A DNA stretch of 64,000 bases from Callipepla californica brunnescens (GCA_023055505.1 JALIRH010000074.1:1583001-1647000), one strand, 5' to 3'. Shown: positions 50,666 through 62,896, counted from the stretch's first letter. Notes: generated from the sequence alone by a model not told the origin. A program made the numbers and translations.

Positions 50666-50671
50666 TTTATT
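50666..50671 (-). terminator. SLC5A9: Likely SLC5A9 polyadenylation signal (AATAAA)
   Basis: On the - strand AATAAA lies about 490 bases beyond the SLC5A9 stop and is followed by a GT-rich segment (ggttattgtgg). It is the first canonical signal that I see after the stop. It predicts a 3' UTR of about half a kilobase. Confidence 0.5.
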
Positions 50672-51161
50672 GCTGGTAATGCTGTTAAAGGCAGGATTCA
50701 TCCAGAGTTGAATAGGGACGGGCCAGGGGCTGGCAGGGATGGGGGGTTTGTCCAGTGCAGGTTTGAGCCTGGGTTGTCACTAAGCCAGTGATCCCAGCCT
50801 GACCCCATCTCCATTTGGCCATATAAAAGCATGTGAGAAGTGCCTCGGCCTCCTTCCCCACAGCAGCGTAAGCCAGAAGTTCTTCTCCTGCAGCAGTGGG
50901 GCAGTTGGGTCGCATGAGGGGAGTTTTGCTCCCTGTTACATTTAGCCCTGCTCTGAAGCTGACCCTAGTTCTGGTGGTTTGACCCACGCGCTTTCTCATG
51001 CATCCTCGCTGCAGCCAGGTTTGAGTCTTGGTCACTCCTTGGCTCAGGGATGGCACCACCGAGCTCCACAGGCATTTCCAGCAAGCAGTGCCTCGGGGAA
51101 GGGCCGTGCTCAGGCACATGGGGACCATCACCAGAATCCGTCACCACTGCCTGAGCCCACC

Positions 51162-51370
51162 TCAGCCGAAATACCCCCACAGAAAGACGTTAATGGTCAG
51201 CAGGAGCAGGGCGTTAACGTTGCAGACAGCCTTCCAGAGGGGCTGCTCCTCAATGCTGGTGAGTCTGCGCTCCAGGGCAGCTCTCTCCTCCTGGGACAGA
51301 GATTGTGAAGGACCGGGGGACAGACCACAGAACCACAGGTACAGTGTTTTCCAGCAGGGGGACTTGGGTA
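51162..51370 (-). CDS. SLC5A9: SLC5A9 last coding exon with stop
   Basis: A CTCTCCCAG acceptor opens the exon (phase 1 in). It encodes [40 protein letters not shown] and the final transmembrane helix [17 protein letters not shown], then TGA. The match to the human SGLT4 C-terminus is very close. Confidence 0.95.
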
Positions 51371-52977
51371 CTGGGAGAGACAGAGAAGACATCGCCGTTA
51401 CCATCTAGTGGGGACGTTCCCCTGCCTCCTCCTGCCACATTGTGTTGGCCAAACTGCAATGGTTTGAGGTGCACCTGGGATCAGAGGTGGGAGGTGGTGA
51501 CAGGAGATGATGGGAGGTGGAAGGAGAAAGCTTTACCAAGTATAGCACAGCCTGATTGCAGCTAGTTGATTGCAAAGCCAATCATTCATTAGTTAATTAA
51601 CAGACCTCTTCCCCTCCTCCCTGACCTGTCTTCCATCCACATTCACAAGTTCCTGACAGCATGATGGTGCATTTAGAGCTCTCCCAGCTTATTTATTACG
51701 TGTGACAGGCCAGGTGAGGTATGTGTTTTAATTGTCACTCCTGTGCTGTGTGTATTTCAGTGGCTGTGCTTTCCAAATATAACCCTATTTTTTTTTTTAT
51801 TTTTTGAAAGGCAGAATGTCATAAGGCTTTGAAAAAGGTGTTGCCCAAGAAAAAAACTCATTAAACTGTCAGCTCTTGTGTTCCATGTTTCCTTTCCCAT
51901 CACTACTAATTACCGAATTACTGAGACATTTGTTTATAAAAATATGAGCAAGTTAAGTGAACTAGGAATTGACAGGAAATTATAAATAGGTTTTGAATAG
52001 ATGAACATCTGCATTTAACTTAAACATAAGCCTATTCTAATGGGAAAAAAAAAGGTAGAAAAAGAGGCAGTTCCGTTATCTGTTCACTTCAGTTTAGCTT
52101 GCCTATAGTTGGTCCCAATGTCCTTTGAAATGACCAAGGAAAGGAGGGAGCCAAAGAGGTGTGGTGTCATGGCACAAAGCTCCAATGCCAATGGGATGAG
52201 GAACAGCATCTGAGATGCACAGACCTCCATCCCCAAGGGCCACAGGAGGTGGCTGTTGACTCCCATCTATAGAGTCCATCGTGCCATGAAGTGCCAGGCC
52301 TTAGGGACTAAAACAACACTGCAACCTGGGTGGGACAAGTGTGTGTGTGTGTGTGGTGTGTGTCACTCACATGCACACGAGTGTGCTTATCCACAGCCAG
52401 GCACCCTACCTGCTTCCTCCTTACTGCCCTCATCTGCGTTGTCTCCCAAGTCGTGCTCTCCGTTAGCTGGGTTCATCTGTGCTGATTCGCTCTTGTAATT
52501 TTTCAGGTCGGTGTCAGGAGATTTTTTGTGTCTCGTCCACCACGTCAGGCAAGCAAGCTGCGAAGAAGGATGGAGGACACACAGGTTATGGCCTGCCAGT
52601 CTCAGATGGGTATGCAGGTCAAGGCTCTCTCTGGATACGGGTCCAAAATGGTGCTGGGAGAGCAGTTCTGGGGGTGATGGTTATTCCTCTGCCATTTCCA
52701 CTTTGTGCAGATGCTGGAAACAAAAGCTGGTCACAGCCATTTAGAGCTGAAAAGATGAGAAAAAATGGTGAGTTAATCGAGCTTCTTTCCATCTACTTGT
52801 TTTCTTTTTGCTTAATCAGTTCCATCCCTGGATGGGAGGTGGGAGATAGCTTTTAGTAGCCACTGAGGAAGCAGACTCCTATTGGCTACGCTCAGTTCAG
52901 TGACTTGAAACGGTGATGAAGATCTGTGTCCAGAACAGCAGTCATCCAGCAGGGAAGGGCAATTAAGTCATTAAAAA

Positions 52978-53008
<31 letters not shown>

Positions 53009-56000
53009 AAACAAGAGAGAAGAAATAAAAAATAACAAAGATAAAATAAGCCTCTCTGGCTATTGCCAATTATAGACAGCAATTGTACCCTCTGCCCTCT
53101 CTCAGCAGAGAAAGATCAGCTGTGTGTTGGCATGTGGATGTATGGCCATAGGGGTGTGATGCAGATACATGGCCATGGGGACACTACTGTTTGAGTGGCT
53201 TCATCTCTGGAACATGGGATGAGATCAGAGGATCTTGTGTCTGTAGCTGAACAGGAAAAGCAAACCCAAGATGAACATTAAGCCTCACAGCTGGGACAAG
53301 CTCACATCCCAGCACCAACCTGCACTTCCAAATGAGTTTCTCTTGTGGCTCTTGGTGGTGCCCTAGGTTGTCCTAGGGCAGGTCTCAAAGTCTTCTCCCA
53401 TCCTGAGCACAAGAAGCTCATAGGAAGCCCTGCGAACCTCAACAGTCCTTTTGCCAGCTGCGAGGTGGCTTTAACCAATTAACCATCCCAGGGGCTCAGG
53501 TCTTGACATTTAAGCTGGGAGCTGCTGCTTGTTCAGCTGACTGCAGCACACTGAACAGCGTGGTGCCCACTTTCTAACTCCTTTAACAGCAAGGCCACGC
53601 AGCACAGCAGCAGTTACCCAAATTCCTGGACATCCCCTAGAACAAGATCAGGGCAGCAAAGTCCTATATCTGCCTGATGAGCAACTGTGTGCCTGCGTGG
53701 AGATGAACATCTCAGATGGGTCACTTTACAAAGTAACGTGAGTTTAATTTCTGAATTTCACACACACACACACATATCGAGGCAGCAGTTTCCAGCTGAC
53801 ACAAAATGTTGCATAATTTCCAGAAGATTTATAGCTTTATTTAAATCATTTTCAACCAAGATGAGCATTGGGCAGGGCTAATCTTTCTTGTCACGATGTG
53901 CTAAATTGCTTTGATTTGATGATCCTCATCTTTCTCAAGGATTTTTTTTTTTTTTTTAATTTAATCACTTAGGAAATGTCACTGGCACATATCAAAGTTT
54001 CAGAGTACTGAAGGATTTGAGAAACTTTTTTTTGTCTTTTTGCTTCTCTTCCCTCATGTCACTGTGGGTCCAGCCCTATACGTTGCAGCAAAACCTGCAG
54101 AGCTGGAGGTTCCCTGGGGCTCAGATTGTGCCTGGTAAGAGCTGTTCCCAGCAGCACAGACACGCAGGTAACCTCATCGTGGAACATCAGTGAACCACCC
54201 CAAAGCTGGAACAGGTTGCTGTGAGAGTTTGCAGCCGCCTCATCTCTGGAGGCATTGAAGGCCAGGTTGGACGGGGTCCTGGGCAGCCTGATCGAGTAGC
54301 TGGCAACTCTGCCCATGGCAGGGGAGGTGGAACTGGGTGATCATTAAGGTCCCCTCTGACCTAAGCCATTCTGTGATTCTATGAAAGTGGTGCTTTGCCT
54401 TTGACCAACCTATTCAATACAGCATGCCAGGACCCCAGAGGGCTCCCTGGTGAAGCCTCATACCCATTCTCCAGCTTCAACCTCCCCGGAGTAGTTTCAG
54501 GATGACTAAATTCCTCACGGTCACCCTTTTTCTCTGTGCCTTCTGCTGCAGGACACACACCAAGGAAGCCCAGCACACGGTGCGGTCTCAGGCCAGCAGC
54601 TGGCCTGGTGCTCCTTGCAGGCAGCACACCTAAAGGAGACACTGAATCCACAGCACGTTGAGAAACCAGCCCCAAGCTCAGGCGCACATCAGCTGGAATT
54701 GCTGATCCATCAGCATGTCAGCACAAGCCCTGACCCCAGAGGAGGTGACCTGCTTGTCTGGTACTTGTGTTTTGTGAGCTGCTTCTCTCCCTTTTCACCC
54801 TCACATTCTCCTTGGACAGGGGAGTTTACAAGAACTCAGCAAAGTTTTTCTTCTGGTGTTTGTAAACGTGAATAAATCCTTCTGTTCCAAAATGCCATCT
54901 GGCACCTGACAGTTGTGTTTCAGCTTCACAGTCTCAAATTTAATTGTAAGCTCTTTTGCAGGGTTTTCAAGGACAGCGTGACACAATATGGACTACCTAC
55001 AATGAAGACATATGAACTCTGGAGCATACCAAACAAATTCCTTGCATAGTTGTTTTCCAGCACAGCATCAATCACCACAGGGATGGGAGAGTGTCCAAAA
55101 CAGCAGGAGAAAACGCTACAGCTTGCAGTTCTTGGACTGTAATTCATTTAAAGCCAGGCACATTAGCTGTACCTCTCTAACATCAGATACAAATCTCCTT
55201 TCTCCTTTTTCCCATTTGCTATCTGAAAAGAATTGGGATTCAATATTTAAAGTTGTCCTGTGTAGATCTTCAGCTTGTATAAAGTGGCATAACCGTGCTC
55301 AGCAGCTGGTGCTGGTCTTTGAAGGCAGTGGAGCTATGCTGATTTACATCTGCTGAAATCTGATCTATCGCTGTATTTCATTTGGCTTTTACTTTAGTGG
55401 CTTGTTTTTCTTTTGCTTTTGCCTGACATAATAAATGGTGTAATTTCTAGCCCTTATATAGTATCTTTCATCATTACTTCTCCGAGTGCTGCACAGATAA
55501 GGGCTGGCAGATCAACCCCAAGCGATATTTATGAGGGAATATCTGAGGCTCACCAAGCGAACTGCCCAGCAGTGAGACTGGGAAAGGCCGGAGCTTCACA
55601 CACCTCCAGCCAGGATGCCCACCACCAGTTTTCCCTTCAGCCACTGTTACAGGGACATACAGTCTCTTCACCATAAGTTTCCTCTCTTGCAAGCCAGAAC
55701 TCAACAACCCGAGGTAGCTTGTGGCCAAACACTGAGTTCAGGTGCCAGCTTCTGCCAGACTTAGAACAGTATGAACAGAACAGTATTAACTACACGATAC
55801 AAAGCGAGGAAGCACTAGTGCTGGAATTATTAACAACATGGCTAAATCTGACCAGATAAATAGGCCTTTCCCCGTGTTCTTAATCATATCCCCTCTTGCT
55901 CACAGATTCCAGACAGATAGGATATACAAAGTCACCTTTGTCTACCAGGGCAGGTTAGGCAGCAAGTCCTTCTGAAGAAGGGATTCTAAGACTTGGTGAC

Positions 56001-59000
56001 TACATTTCAATCTTTCTAAGTCTTCAGGCATCTACAAGGCTTTTTTTTTGGTACCTTTTCCCCCAACACCCTCATTTTTTAAGACAAAATGCTTTTACAC
56101 ATCTGAGCTCAGACCAAGAAGCCTGCAGGTGCTGCGTCCAGTTTCTTCGTTTTCTGAACTGCTGGGTATGAATGTTCACTATTTGCCAGCACGATGCTAA
56201 TGCATCTTATCTTGCTATTGCTGTGGGAAGGGAGCACTGCACACATTTAGTTATCACAGGTCAGATGATGAGTGGGAACTCATTAAACCACAGTAATTAA
56301 TTGCTGGCAACCATCTGGCCACCCCTGAGCAGCAGCGAACAACGTAAGCTGCAGAACTAATGGTGCCTCCTTGCCAGTATTTCTCTCCCATGTGGATCCT
56401 CTGATAGCTAATAAAAGCCGAGACTTTATCTCAAAGCAGACACAAAGACAATCTCTCTCTGCCTCTCCTCTATCTGAGCACCTGCTTTCATGTAATCTTT
56501 AGGAGCTGGGTATCTTTGACACCGCTAACATTCAATCAAACGTGGACAGCACTGGTTAATGCTTTGCAAGTTATGAGGAAGCAACAGATAGAAAATGCTG
56601 TGATAGCATCACCCTCCTTTCCTCATGCAGTTAGAAACAATAAAATGCAATGCATTTTAAATCCATCCCGTAACTTTGTTTGGAGGTGGATGGCAGTTTT
56701 GTTATATTGACAGCTGCTTTAAAACTTTGGACTGTGAAGAGTTGCTCTGAGGCTTTATTACATAAAGCCTCCCAACTCTGCACCATTTTAATGTGTTAAG
56801 TAAAAGAAAGCTGCGCCTGACTCAAAGTTATTAAATGTAATTGAGATCACATTGGGACAATTTTCCTAAATGCCCATGTTGCAAAAGTTATTAATCTTGT
56901 TTGCCTGCAAGATTGATGCTGGCTCTGCTGAAACAGAGTAGATGCTACAATTAGATATATTTAATTTCTCCTCAGCAGTGCTCTGTAATATGATTTCCTC
57001 TCCTTCCCCCTTCTTCGTTTCTTTCTGTTCCAGCTACGATGGGCTGTGGTGTCTGCCCAGCTCCAGTGTCAGCATGGAAACTCGCACTCAATTTCAGTGC
57101 CTCGGGAAGCATTAACACTATGAGACCTGGGGAACAGAAAGCTATGCAGCAAGTGCTTCTCTGCAGCGCTGCACACCATTTCTTAGCCACGGCGTGAAAA
57201 GGACAGATTCTAGAGGTTTCTGGAAACCAAATGGGCTTTCTGAGAAAAGTCACTTACTTTTTCCTCGGGGATTGGAGGGGTGCAGAGACTGATGAGGACA
57301 ATGACAATGGCGGTGAGGACGCAGAGGATGAGCGCAAAGTAGAGGTAGTGCAGGTCCTTCAGCACAGCTGGCCTCCTGTCCTCCTCACCACAGGATGGTG
57401 CGCTATAAATAAACTCGATGATCATCCGAATGAGCCCAATGGCCAGCCCAAACACGAGGCCCCAGAAAGCACCCTGAGGAAAGGCAAGCATAAAGAAAAA
57501 GTCACTGCACAATACCCTTGGTTGAAGTGTCCCTCTTTCTCTTTTCTTTTTTTTAATATATCTCTTTAGTGGACTAAAACCTTTTATGCCTGATAGAATC
57601 CCACACTGACACACATCAAAGGAGGATTAGTGTTAAATCCTCATTTTATTTTTCCGCTCTTGAACGTGGAATTGATAGAGCACAGACAGTGCAAGTCTCC
57701 TCGCAGCAACATCCTCCAACTAGACTTCACAATCCCATCCTTTAAGCATAGAACATCATTGGCTTTTGTGACTTCAGATGAGACTGACAAGACATACTGC
57801 TTGCAGTGTCTTCTTGGAAGCAAAATACGTAGACTAGAGACTAAGATCTACTAATACATACCAGGAAAATGCTTTCTAACCATCACACTTTTAAGCTGGA
57901 CTGGTTTTGAGTCTAAGGAATTTCCAAGGCTGGGAAATGAGGGGAGATTTAATGATTTATTTATGAAATTAAATACGAACACCAATTGGTATTTCACGTG
58001 CTACTTACAGGCTCATTAATCCTCTTGCAGAAGATTGCCAGGATGAAGAGAGCTGTGATTGGTGGAGCCAGATAGCTGGTTATGGACTGAATGTAGTCAA
58101 AGAGCTTGCCACTGTTGGCTGATTGAACGATGGGGATCCAGAGGATACTGATGACCACCAGGATGAGGATGAAGACTCTGGAAGATAAGGACAAAATTGC
58201 GTTAGCTCTACTGTTGAAAGAGGCAACCTCAAAGTGAAGTTTTGCAGCAAATTCCAATTGCTTCCAGACTTCGCTCTTAAGAACGGTGTGTACACAGGGA
58301 AAGAGAAAAGCATTCTCTACTATAATCAAATCAATCAAATCCCAGAGGTAATTTCACAGATTTCAGTGTGAGCTGCACTGCCAGCCAGCATGTGAGAGAT
58401 CCTCAAGGACCTGGTGGCTTGCGCCATCGGCTCAGCCATTGCAAACTCCTCAAATTCACGTGTCCTCAGTGTCATATTCTTCAAAGGACTTCCTCTTCGA
58501 TGTCACAGAGATGGAAACTTGTGATCACTAACAGCCTTTCTGCCACTTCCTCAAGCAGATAATATGCTCAGTCTGCTGCCTTTGCCAAATTCCAACTCAT
58601 GTTCTGCTTTTTAAAATTGATCCTGTGGTCTCAACTGCGTGTTACATCCCTTCATCGTCTTTGTATTGCATGCTAGAGAGGTTTCTTCATGTGTCTGAGG
58701 AAGAGGTACTTCCACCACTTTATACTGGTGGACTAAGCTACAGCCTGTATCCTTCACCTGTGCCAGGATAAAGGTCTGAAACACTGCTTGTGAATGCAGA
58801 AGGAAATAGCACAAACATGCAGAATGCAGCTTAAATTCTGCTATCAAGAGGGAACTTTATGTGCCCCTGATACAATGCAATACTAAACCTTGCTTGTAAA
58901 GGCCACTATAACTTATCAAAGACACAGAGAGCTGGGAGGCCCAGCTCATCAAGGCTGCTCTGTTCCCTGAAAAGGAGCAACTGCAATGCATTGCCTCTGT

Positions 59001-62000
59001 CTGAAATGAAAGTCATGTTCTTAAACACCTCCAGTGACAGCAATTCCAGAGCGCCTTTGCCTTTCCTAAAATGCAAATGTAAGGCAGTATTTTTGCTAGG
59101 TTTAGCAAACAGAGAGGCAACCTCAGTGTATCCGTTTGGCCAAGTCTATCTGAGATGAAGTTGGATACTGTAATGCTCTTCCCAGGCTGCATTTCTGCTC
59201 TATGTCCTTAGCACCAGGTTTTCCTTAGTGTGTCCAGACAGAAGAACAGAAATGCTGCAGTCAAAACGGATAATGACAGTAAAGAGACATAAAGAAACGT
59301 AAGGACCTGCCCACAATCATCAGCTCCTGCTCCGAAGCATTTTTGCGGATCCGCTGCCAGATGTCTATAACAAAGAGAGTGCTGCTGCTGTTGAAAATGG
59401 AGGTGAGGGAACTCATCAGCGCCGCCATCATCACAGCAATCATCAATCCCCGGAGCCCTGGGGGAGCAAAAAAAAATAATTCAGGACTAAACCTTTGGCC
59501 TCCCAGCGCTGCTTTAGCATCCCAATGACTGATAACTGCAGGAAGATTTCCTCTTCCTTAGGATAGGTTAAGGCAGTCTGATTCTGCATAGAGCTTGGCA
59601 CAAGCCCACCTCCATAAAAGTTTCTCACCATCAGGCATGAGCTCTATCACGAGTTTGGGGTAGGCAATGTTGGAACAACCCACCGCAGCTCCGCAGACCC
59701 TTCTACAGATGCTTGGTTCCACGCAGCCCACTTCATCTGTAGGAGACATGAAAAGAACAAGAAGTCATGGAAATTCTGTTGAGCCATAGGATGTATGACC
59801 CAGAGGAACAAATCTTGATGTCTTGTGTAAGTTTGTATAAATCAGAGGTGAAGCTGAAATGTAGTAAAAGCAAGCAGAGCTGAAGAATGCTTTCTGCCAT
59901 AAAATAAAGGTGAAACTTTGAGATGCAGTTTTGCAGCTTTGTTTAGATACATCTCCTGGATGTAACATACTTTTAATGCTTGATGATTTGTAAGCTGTGG
60001 GAACTGTACAGTTTCTATGAGCCTGCAAACTGGGCTACCAAAAATGTTGCAGGCTGATTTACTCCTGTTTGATGGACTCTGGTGGAGAGGCACTTGAAGC
60101 TCTTTCCTTCAGGCATGGGGCTCCTAACCAGGGCACTCTCCCCAGTAAGTGGTGCGTTCTGAAGGAATGAGCAAGGAGAGTTCCCTGGGAGACCACATGA
60201 GAGGAATTCTGTTTTTTCCACAGAGAAGAGCTGCTGCACACAGACTACCAGGAACTGCATGTTGTGTGGCAGACTGCTAAGACTCTCACCAAATACCTAT
60301 TGGAAGTAATCCATAGAACTTGAAGGACAACCTCAGTGCTTCAAGCATTTCACCTTATCAGCTTCCTAGACAGAAGCATGCAATATCCACAGCATGATCT
60401 CTGTGTTCCCACTAGCACAATCCACCCCTAAAGATACTCCCAGTAACTCCTGACACTGCGAGGTGGAAGAAGGGCCTGGGAACATACATGTATGTGTAAC
60501 AGGAATGCATACAAGTATGCCTGAGGTATAAAAGTGCTGGAGGACCTGTGTGGGATTCATGCTCATAGCAGGTGTAAAACCCTACAGTGAGGAACACGAG
60601 AAGGCTTACCTGGGTAAAGAGCTCTGCTGATCATTCCTGGCATGACAATGAAAAACATGGGGAAGATTTTCAAGTATCCTCCCAGCACTGATCCACCTTT
60701 GGCATGGGAGAGGTTCTTGGCAGAGAGAGACCTTTGAACTATTACCTGCAATTGGTCAGAAAGAGAGTGGGAAGTGGAACAGAAGCACTGCAGAGAGAGC
60801 AGAATCCATCCTTCCTCTCATTCTCATGGATGACTTTCAGACAACAGGATCCCAGACTGTTTTGCATGCCAATGGCAACCTTCCCACCTCAGCAACTGCA
60901 GCCTGCTCAGAGCTCAGTGCACAGGCTATGGGAGAGGGCAGAGTGGAAATTTCCTTGCAGAAATGATTTCACCCTTGACTGAAATGAAGCCACTTTGGGG
61001 ACTGGAGGCAGCAGCTGTACAGAAGCAAGAGTCAAGGAATGAAGCAGCCTAGACTGATTTGGTAAAGGTTCAGTGGTGGGTTTTGGTGATTATCCCACCT
61101 TGAACAAGATAAACACAATTTCTTGAGAAGCAAATACAGTTCTCCTTGTTTGTAGCTTGGATAGGGATGAGAAATCAGAGATCTGCTGGAATATGAGCTA
61201 TTTATCTGCTGGCCTACACAAGGCCACTGCAGAGCTAGCTCCAGTTCATGCTGTTATATCCTCTTTGAACTAACTGCAGCCCACAGCAGGGTAAAGTTGG
61301 ATGAAAATCACCTGTACTCCTCACCCCAAGAAGTACACAAAGCTAGCTGCTTGCTGTGAAAGTCTTAAGAGTGAGCTATCCCGGTCTAGTCCAGTAACAG
61401 AGGCAGTAATTCCTGCACAGCAAGACACAGTCATGTTTCCGCTCACGGATCTACAAAGCAAGTAGTGGACTGGAAATAAAACCACAGGGGGTTCCCAAAG
61501 AGAAGACTTTCTTTACCTGGTCAGTGCACCAGCACCAAAGAGCCAGCACAGAGAGGCCAAATATGAGGCCGGGCCAAGGGATGTCACCTGTGACTGGATC
61601 CCTGAACAAATGAAAGGCATCCTCACGTGGGAGGTGACAGGTTGTGTTTGGGACTATGACCTTGGGTATAGCTGTGTTGTACTTCTCCTTAAGTCCTTCA
61701 TACCAGCCGACTTTTTCAAATCCTGAAAAGAAAATGCCAATTATTTAATTTTCTTTCCTTATCTGAGGATAATGATTGCATTCTTTTCACTTATCTTCAT
61801 CTCGTCTTTTGAACTATTCATCTCATACTTTTCATTCTGCCCTCACTTTTGGCAGTCAAAGGATGTACAGAACTAAGTTGGATCGCGCCCAGAGTCCTTG
61901 TGGCTTTAACAGTGCATCCTGGAAGAGGATCAGTGCAGGAAAACCTCTGCTACCCTAGTCCCCACAGCATCCTCAGCACCTACTCTTTGTTCACATGCCC

Positions 62001-62896
62001 TCGGAGAGCTGGAGGAGGTATGAAATGAAACATGGGTTAACTGTATCTCTGCTTGCCAAGAAGACATAAAGCAAAGACTAATGATGGTCTGCTCCTCGTT
62101 ATTGTTATTATTTTTTTAATAAGTCTCAGTTACACCCAGGTGAACCCACGATAACTCCCAAAGTCAACATGGAAAGACAGCAGAATTACTCTGAATTTGC
62201 ATGAGCACAGCGAGAGCTGAAATTCTCTCTGGGGGTGCAGTTCTGTAAGCTTGCTGGCAAATACAGACAACCCCAAGATGTGGAGGTGAAGTATCCAGAA
62301 CCTTACCTCCAGACAGGTAGTGCAAAGGAAGTCTGACTTGCTGGCAAATGAGGATTGTGCCAGCACCATTTCTGTGAGTGATTAAAACTCATTTCCACAC
62401 CTTCCCTGGAAGAGTGAGGTAACTCTGATGACCTCAGGTTCATTAAGCTAGTACATGATGTCACTGCAGGTTCCCCTTACCTATAAACATGAGGACCAAA
62501 GCTCCCAGTACCATGATCAAGGTCTGCAGCGCATCTGTGTATATCACAGCTGTTAAACCTCCTGTTAGGAGAACGGCAGACAACAGAGCATGTCACCACA
62601 TATAGAGAATCTGGTATTTCATCTGGGAAAAAGGCCTCCTTGGCCCCAGCCCCGTGATTTCAGAATGGATTCACAGGAAAAAGCTGGCACAGAGCTGGAT
62701 CCCAGGGCCCCATAGCTGCCCCAAGTCCCCCCAGGAGGAACACCCTAAAGGGTTTGCCCACACTTTGGTGTTTTAAAGGCAGCTGTTTACCTGCTATAGT
62801 GTAGACAGCGGTCACAGCTAGCAAGACCACAGTGGACAAGTAGAGGTTCCAGCCCAGAGAGATTTGGATGAATAATGCTCCCGAAAATATATCTGT
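51162..62896 (-). CDS. SLC5A9: SLC5A9 (SGLT4), sodium/sugar cotransporter, 3' ten coding exons; 5' part outside window
   Basis: SGLT4 is an apical sodium-coupled transporter; mammalian SGLT4 carries mannose, glucose, fructose and 1,5-anhydroglucitol. Ten - strand exons (62896-62791, 62561-62481, 61722-61517, 60745-60610, 59736-59629, 59457-59307, 58177-58009, 57473-57258, 52557-52410, 51370-51162) join in frame to 1,530 bases, encoding 509 residues plus stop. Human SGLT4 is 681 aa, so about 170 N-terminal residues lie to the right of the window. Visible family marks are [46 protein letters not shown] (Na2-site region), [20 protein letters not shown] (Gln457 equivalent) and a final membrane helix ending NVFLWGYFG. 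It resembles SGLT4 more than SGLT1 throughout, especially [20 protein letters not shown] and the C-terminal SIEEQPLW block. Its neighbour SPATA6 agrees with human synteny. Confidence 0.95.
52339..52363. repeat. GT dinucleotide microsatellite
   Basis: A short, slightly interrupted (GT)n tract lies in the intron before the last SLC5A9 coding exon, close to the donor of the preceding exon. It is probably polymorphic. Confidence 0.85.
52410..52557 (-). CDS. SLC5A9: SLC5A9 penultimate exon, cytoplasmic loop
   Basis: The exon is not obvious from ORF length and was found by joining frames. After CTTCGCAG it encodes [20 protein letters not shown] and then a hydrophilic acidic stretch, ending at GTAGGG in phase 1. 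LTxLTWWTR is the conserved start of the long loop before the last helix in SGLTs. The rest is poorly conserved, as in mammals. The phases fit both neighbours. Confidence 0.9.
52973..53008. repeat. Poly-A plus GA dinucleotide microsatellite
   Basis: A run of A residues passes directly into about eleven GA units, followed by further purine-rich sequence to about 53,040. The long pure purine tract could vary in length between individuals. Confidence 0.9.
54200..54382 (+). mobile_element. CR1 LINE 3' tail fragment in SLC5A9 intron
   Basis: The signature CR1 end is clear: catctctggaggcattgaag, a tggacggggtcctgggcagc block, ctgcccatggcaggggaggt, then aaggtcccctctgacctaag and gattctatga. It is antisense to SLC5A9. 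The 5' limit is approximate. Confidence 0.88.
57258..57473 (-). CDS. SLC5A9: SLC5A9 exon encoding the TM12-13 region
   Basis: Exactly 72 codons in phase 0 lie between a TTCCTCAG acceptor and a GTAAGT donor. The product opens with [20 protein letters not shown], then [20 protein letters not shown] and a second hydrophobic helix ending [11 protein letters not shown]. All blocks match the SGLT family closely. Confidence 0.96.
58009..58177 (-). CDS. SLC5A9: SLC5A9 exon with the sugar-site Gln region
   Basis: The exon encodes [20 protein letters not shown] and [20 protein letters not shown], ending CKRINEP at a GTAAGT donor. The Gln in DYIQS is the equivalent of Gln457 in human SGLT1, which contacts sugar. 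The acceptor CTTCCAG is preceded by TCCTTATC, which slightly resembles a minor-spliceosome branch site. Confidence 0.95.
59307..59457 (-). CDS. SLC5A9: SLC5A9 exon with the Na2-site helix
   Basis: It encodes [40 protein letters not shown] and [10 protein letters not shown], with a split Arg codon. The MSSLTS segment holds the serines equivalent to the SGLT1 Na2-site ligands. The donor CAG|GTCCTT is unusually weak, but the frame and homology (GRVF) require this junction. Confidence 0.93.
59629..59736 (-). CDS. SLC5A9: SLC5A9 Cys-rich extracellular loop exon
   Basis: After CTCCTACAG the exon encodes [20 protein letters not shown] and [17 protein letters not shown], ending at GTGAGA. The cluster of four cysteines in an extracellular loop is a family trait. 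The spacing and sequence resemble human SGLT4 (DEVGCVDPDVCQRICG) more than SGLT1. Confidence 0.95.
60610..60745 (-). CDS. SLC5A9: SLC5A9 exon [11 protein letters not shown]
   Basis: The exon starts at [18 protein letters not shown] after an AATTGCAG acceptor and continues [20 protein letters not shown], ending in phase 1 at GTAAGC. The Lys in SAKN is the equivalent of SGLT1 Lys321, a sugar-contact residue. Confidence 0.96.
61517..61722 (-). CDS. SLC5A9: SLC5A9 exon with glycosylation loop and WCWCTDQ
   Basis: It encodes [20 protein letters not shown], a loop with an N-glycosylation sequon in [11 protein letters not shown], then [20 protein letters not shown] and TDQ before a GTAAAG donor. 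The Trp in CWC matches SGLT1 Trp291, while positions equal to Thr287 and Tyr290 are Ala and Cys, as I recall for human SGLT4. Confidence 0.95.
62481..62561 (-). CDS. SLC5A9: SLC5A9 short membrane exon
   Basis: Eighty-one bases between a CCTAACAG acceptor and a GTAAGG donor encode [20 protein letters not shown] and ALVLMFIG, with split Gly codons at both ends. [10 protein letters not shown] is one of the most conserved SGLT blocks. Confidence 0.94.
62791..62896 (-). CDS. SLC5A9: SLC5A9 first exon visible in window
   Basis: It encodes [20 protein letters not shown] and [15 protein letters not shown], ending in phase 1 at GTAAAC. The ATATTCCAG acceptor precedes an in-phase Thr, as in the mammalian K-I-S|T-D-I-F junction. 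Upstream exons are not found between here and position 64,000. Confidence 0.95.

Larger units (their letters stand above)
52558..57257 (-). other. SLC5A9: SLC5A9 intron between the TM13-region exon and the cytoplasmic-loop exon
   Basis: This is the largest SLC5A9 intron in the window, 4.7 kb. It holds a GA dinucleotide run (about 52,987-53,008), a CA run (about 53,759-53,774), a CR1 tail (54,200-54,382) and a motif-dense block at about 56,160-56,345. I see no additional exon. Confidence 0.6.
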
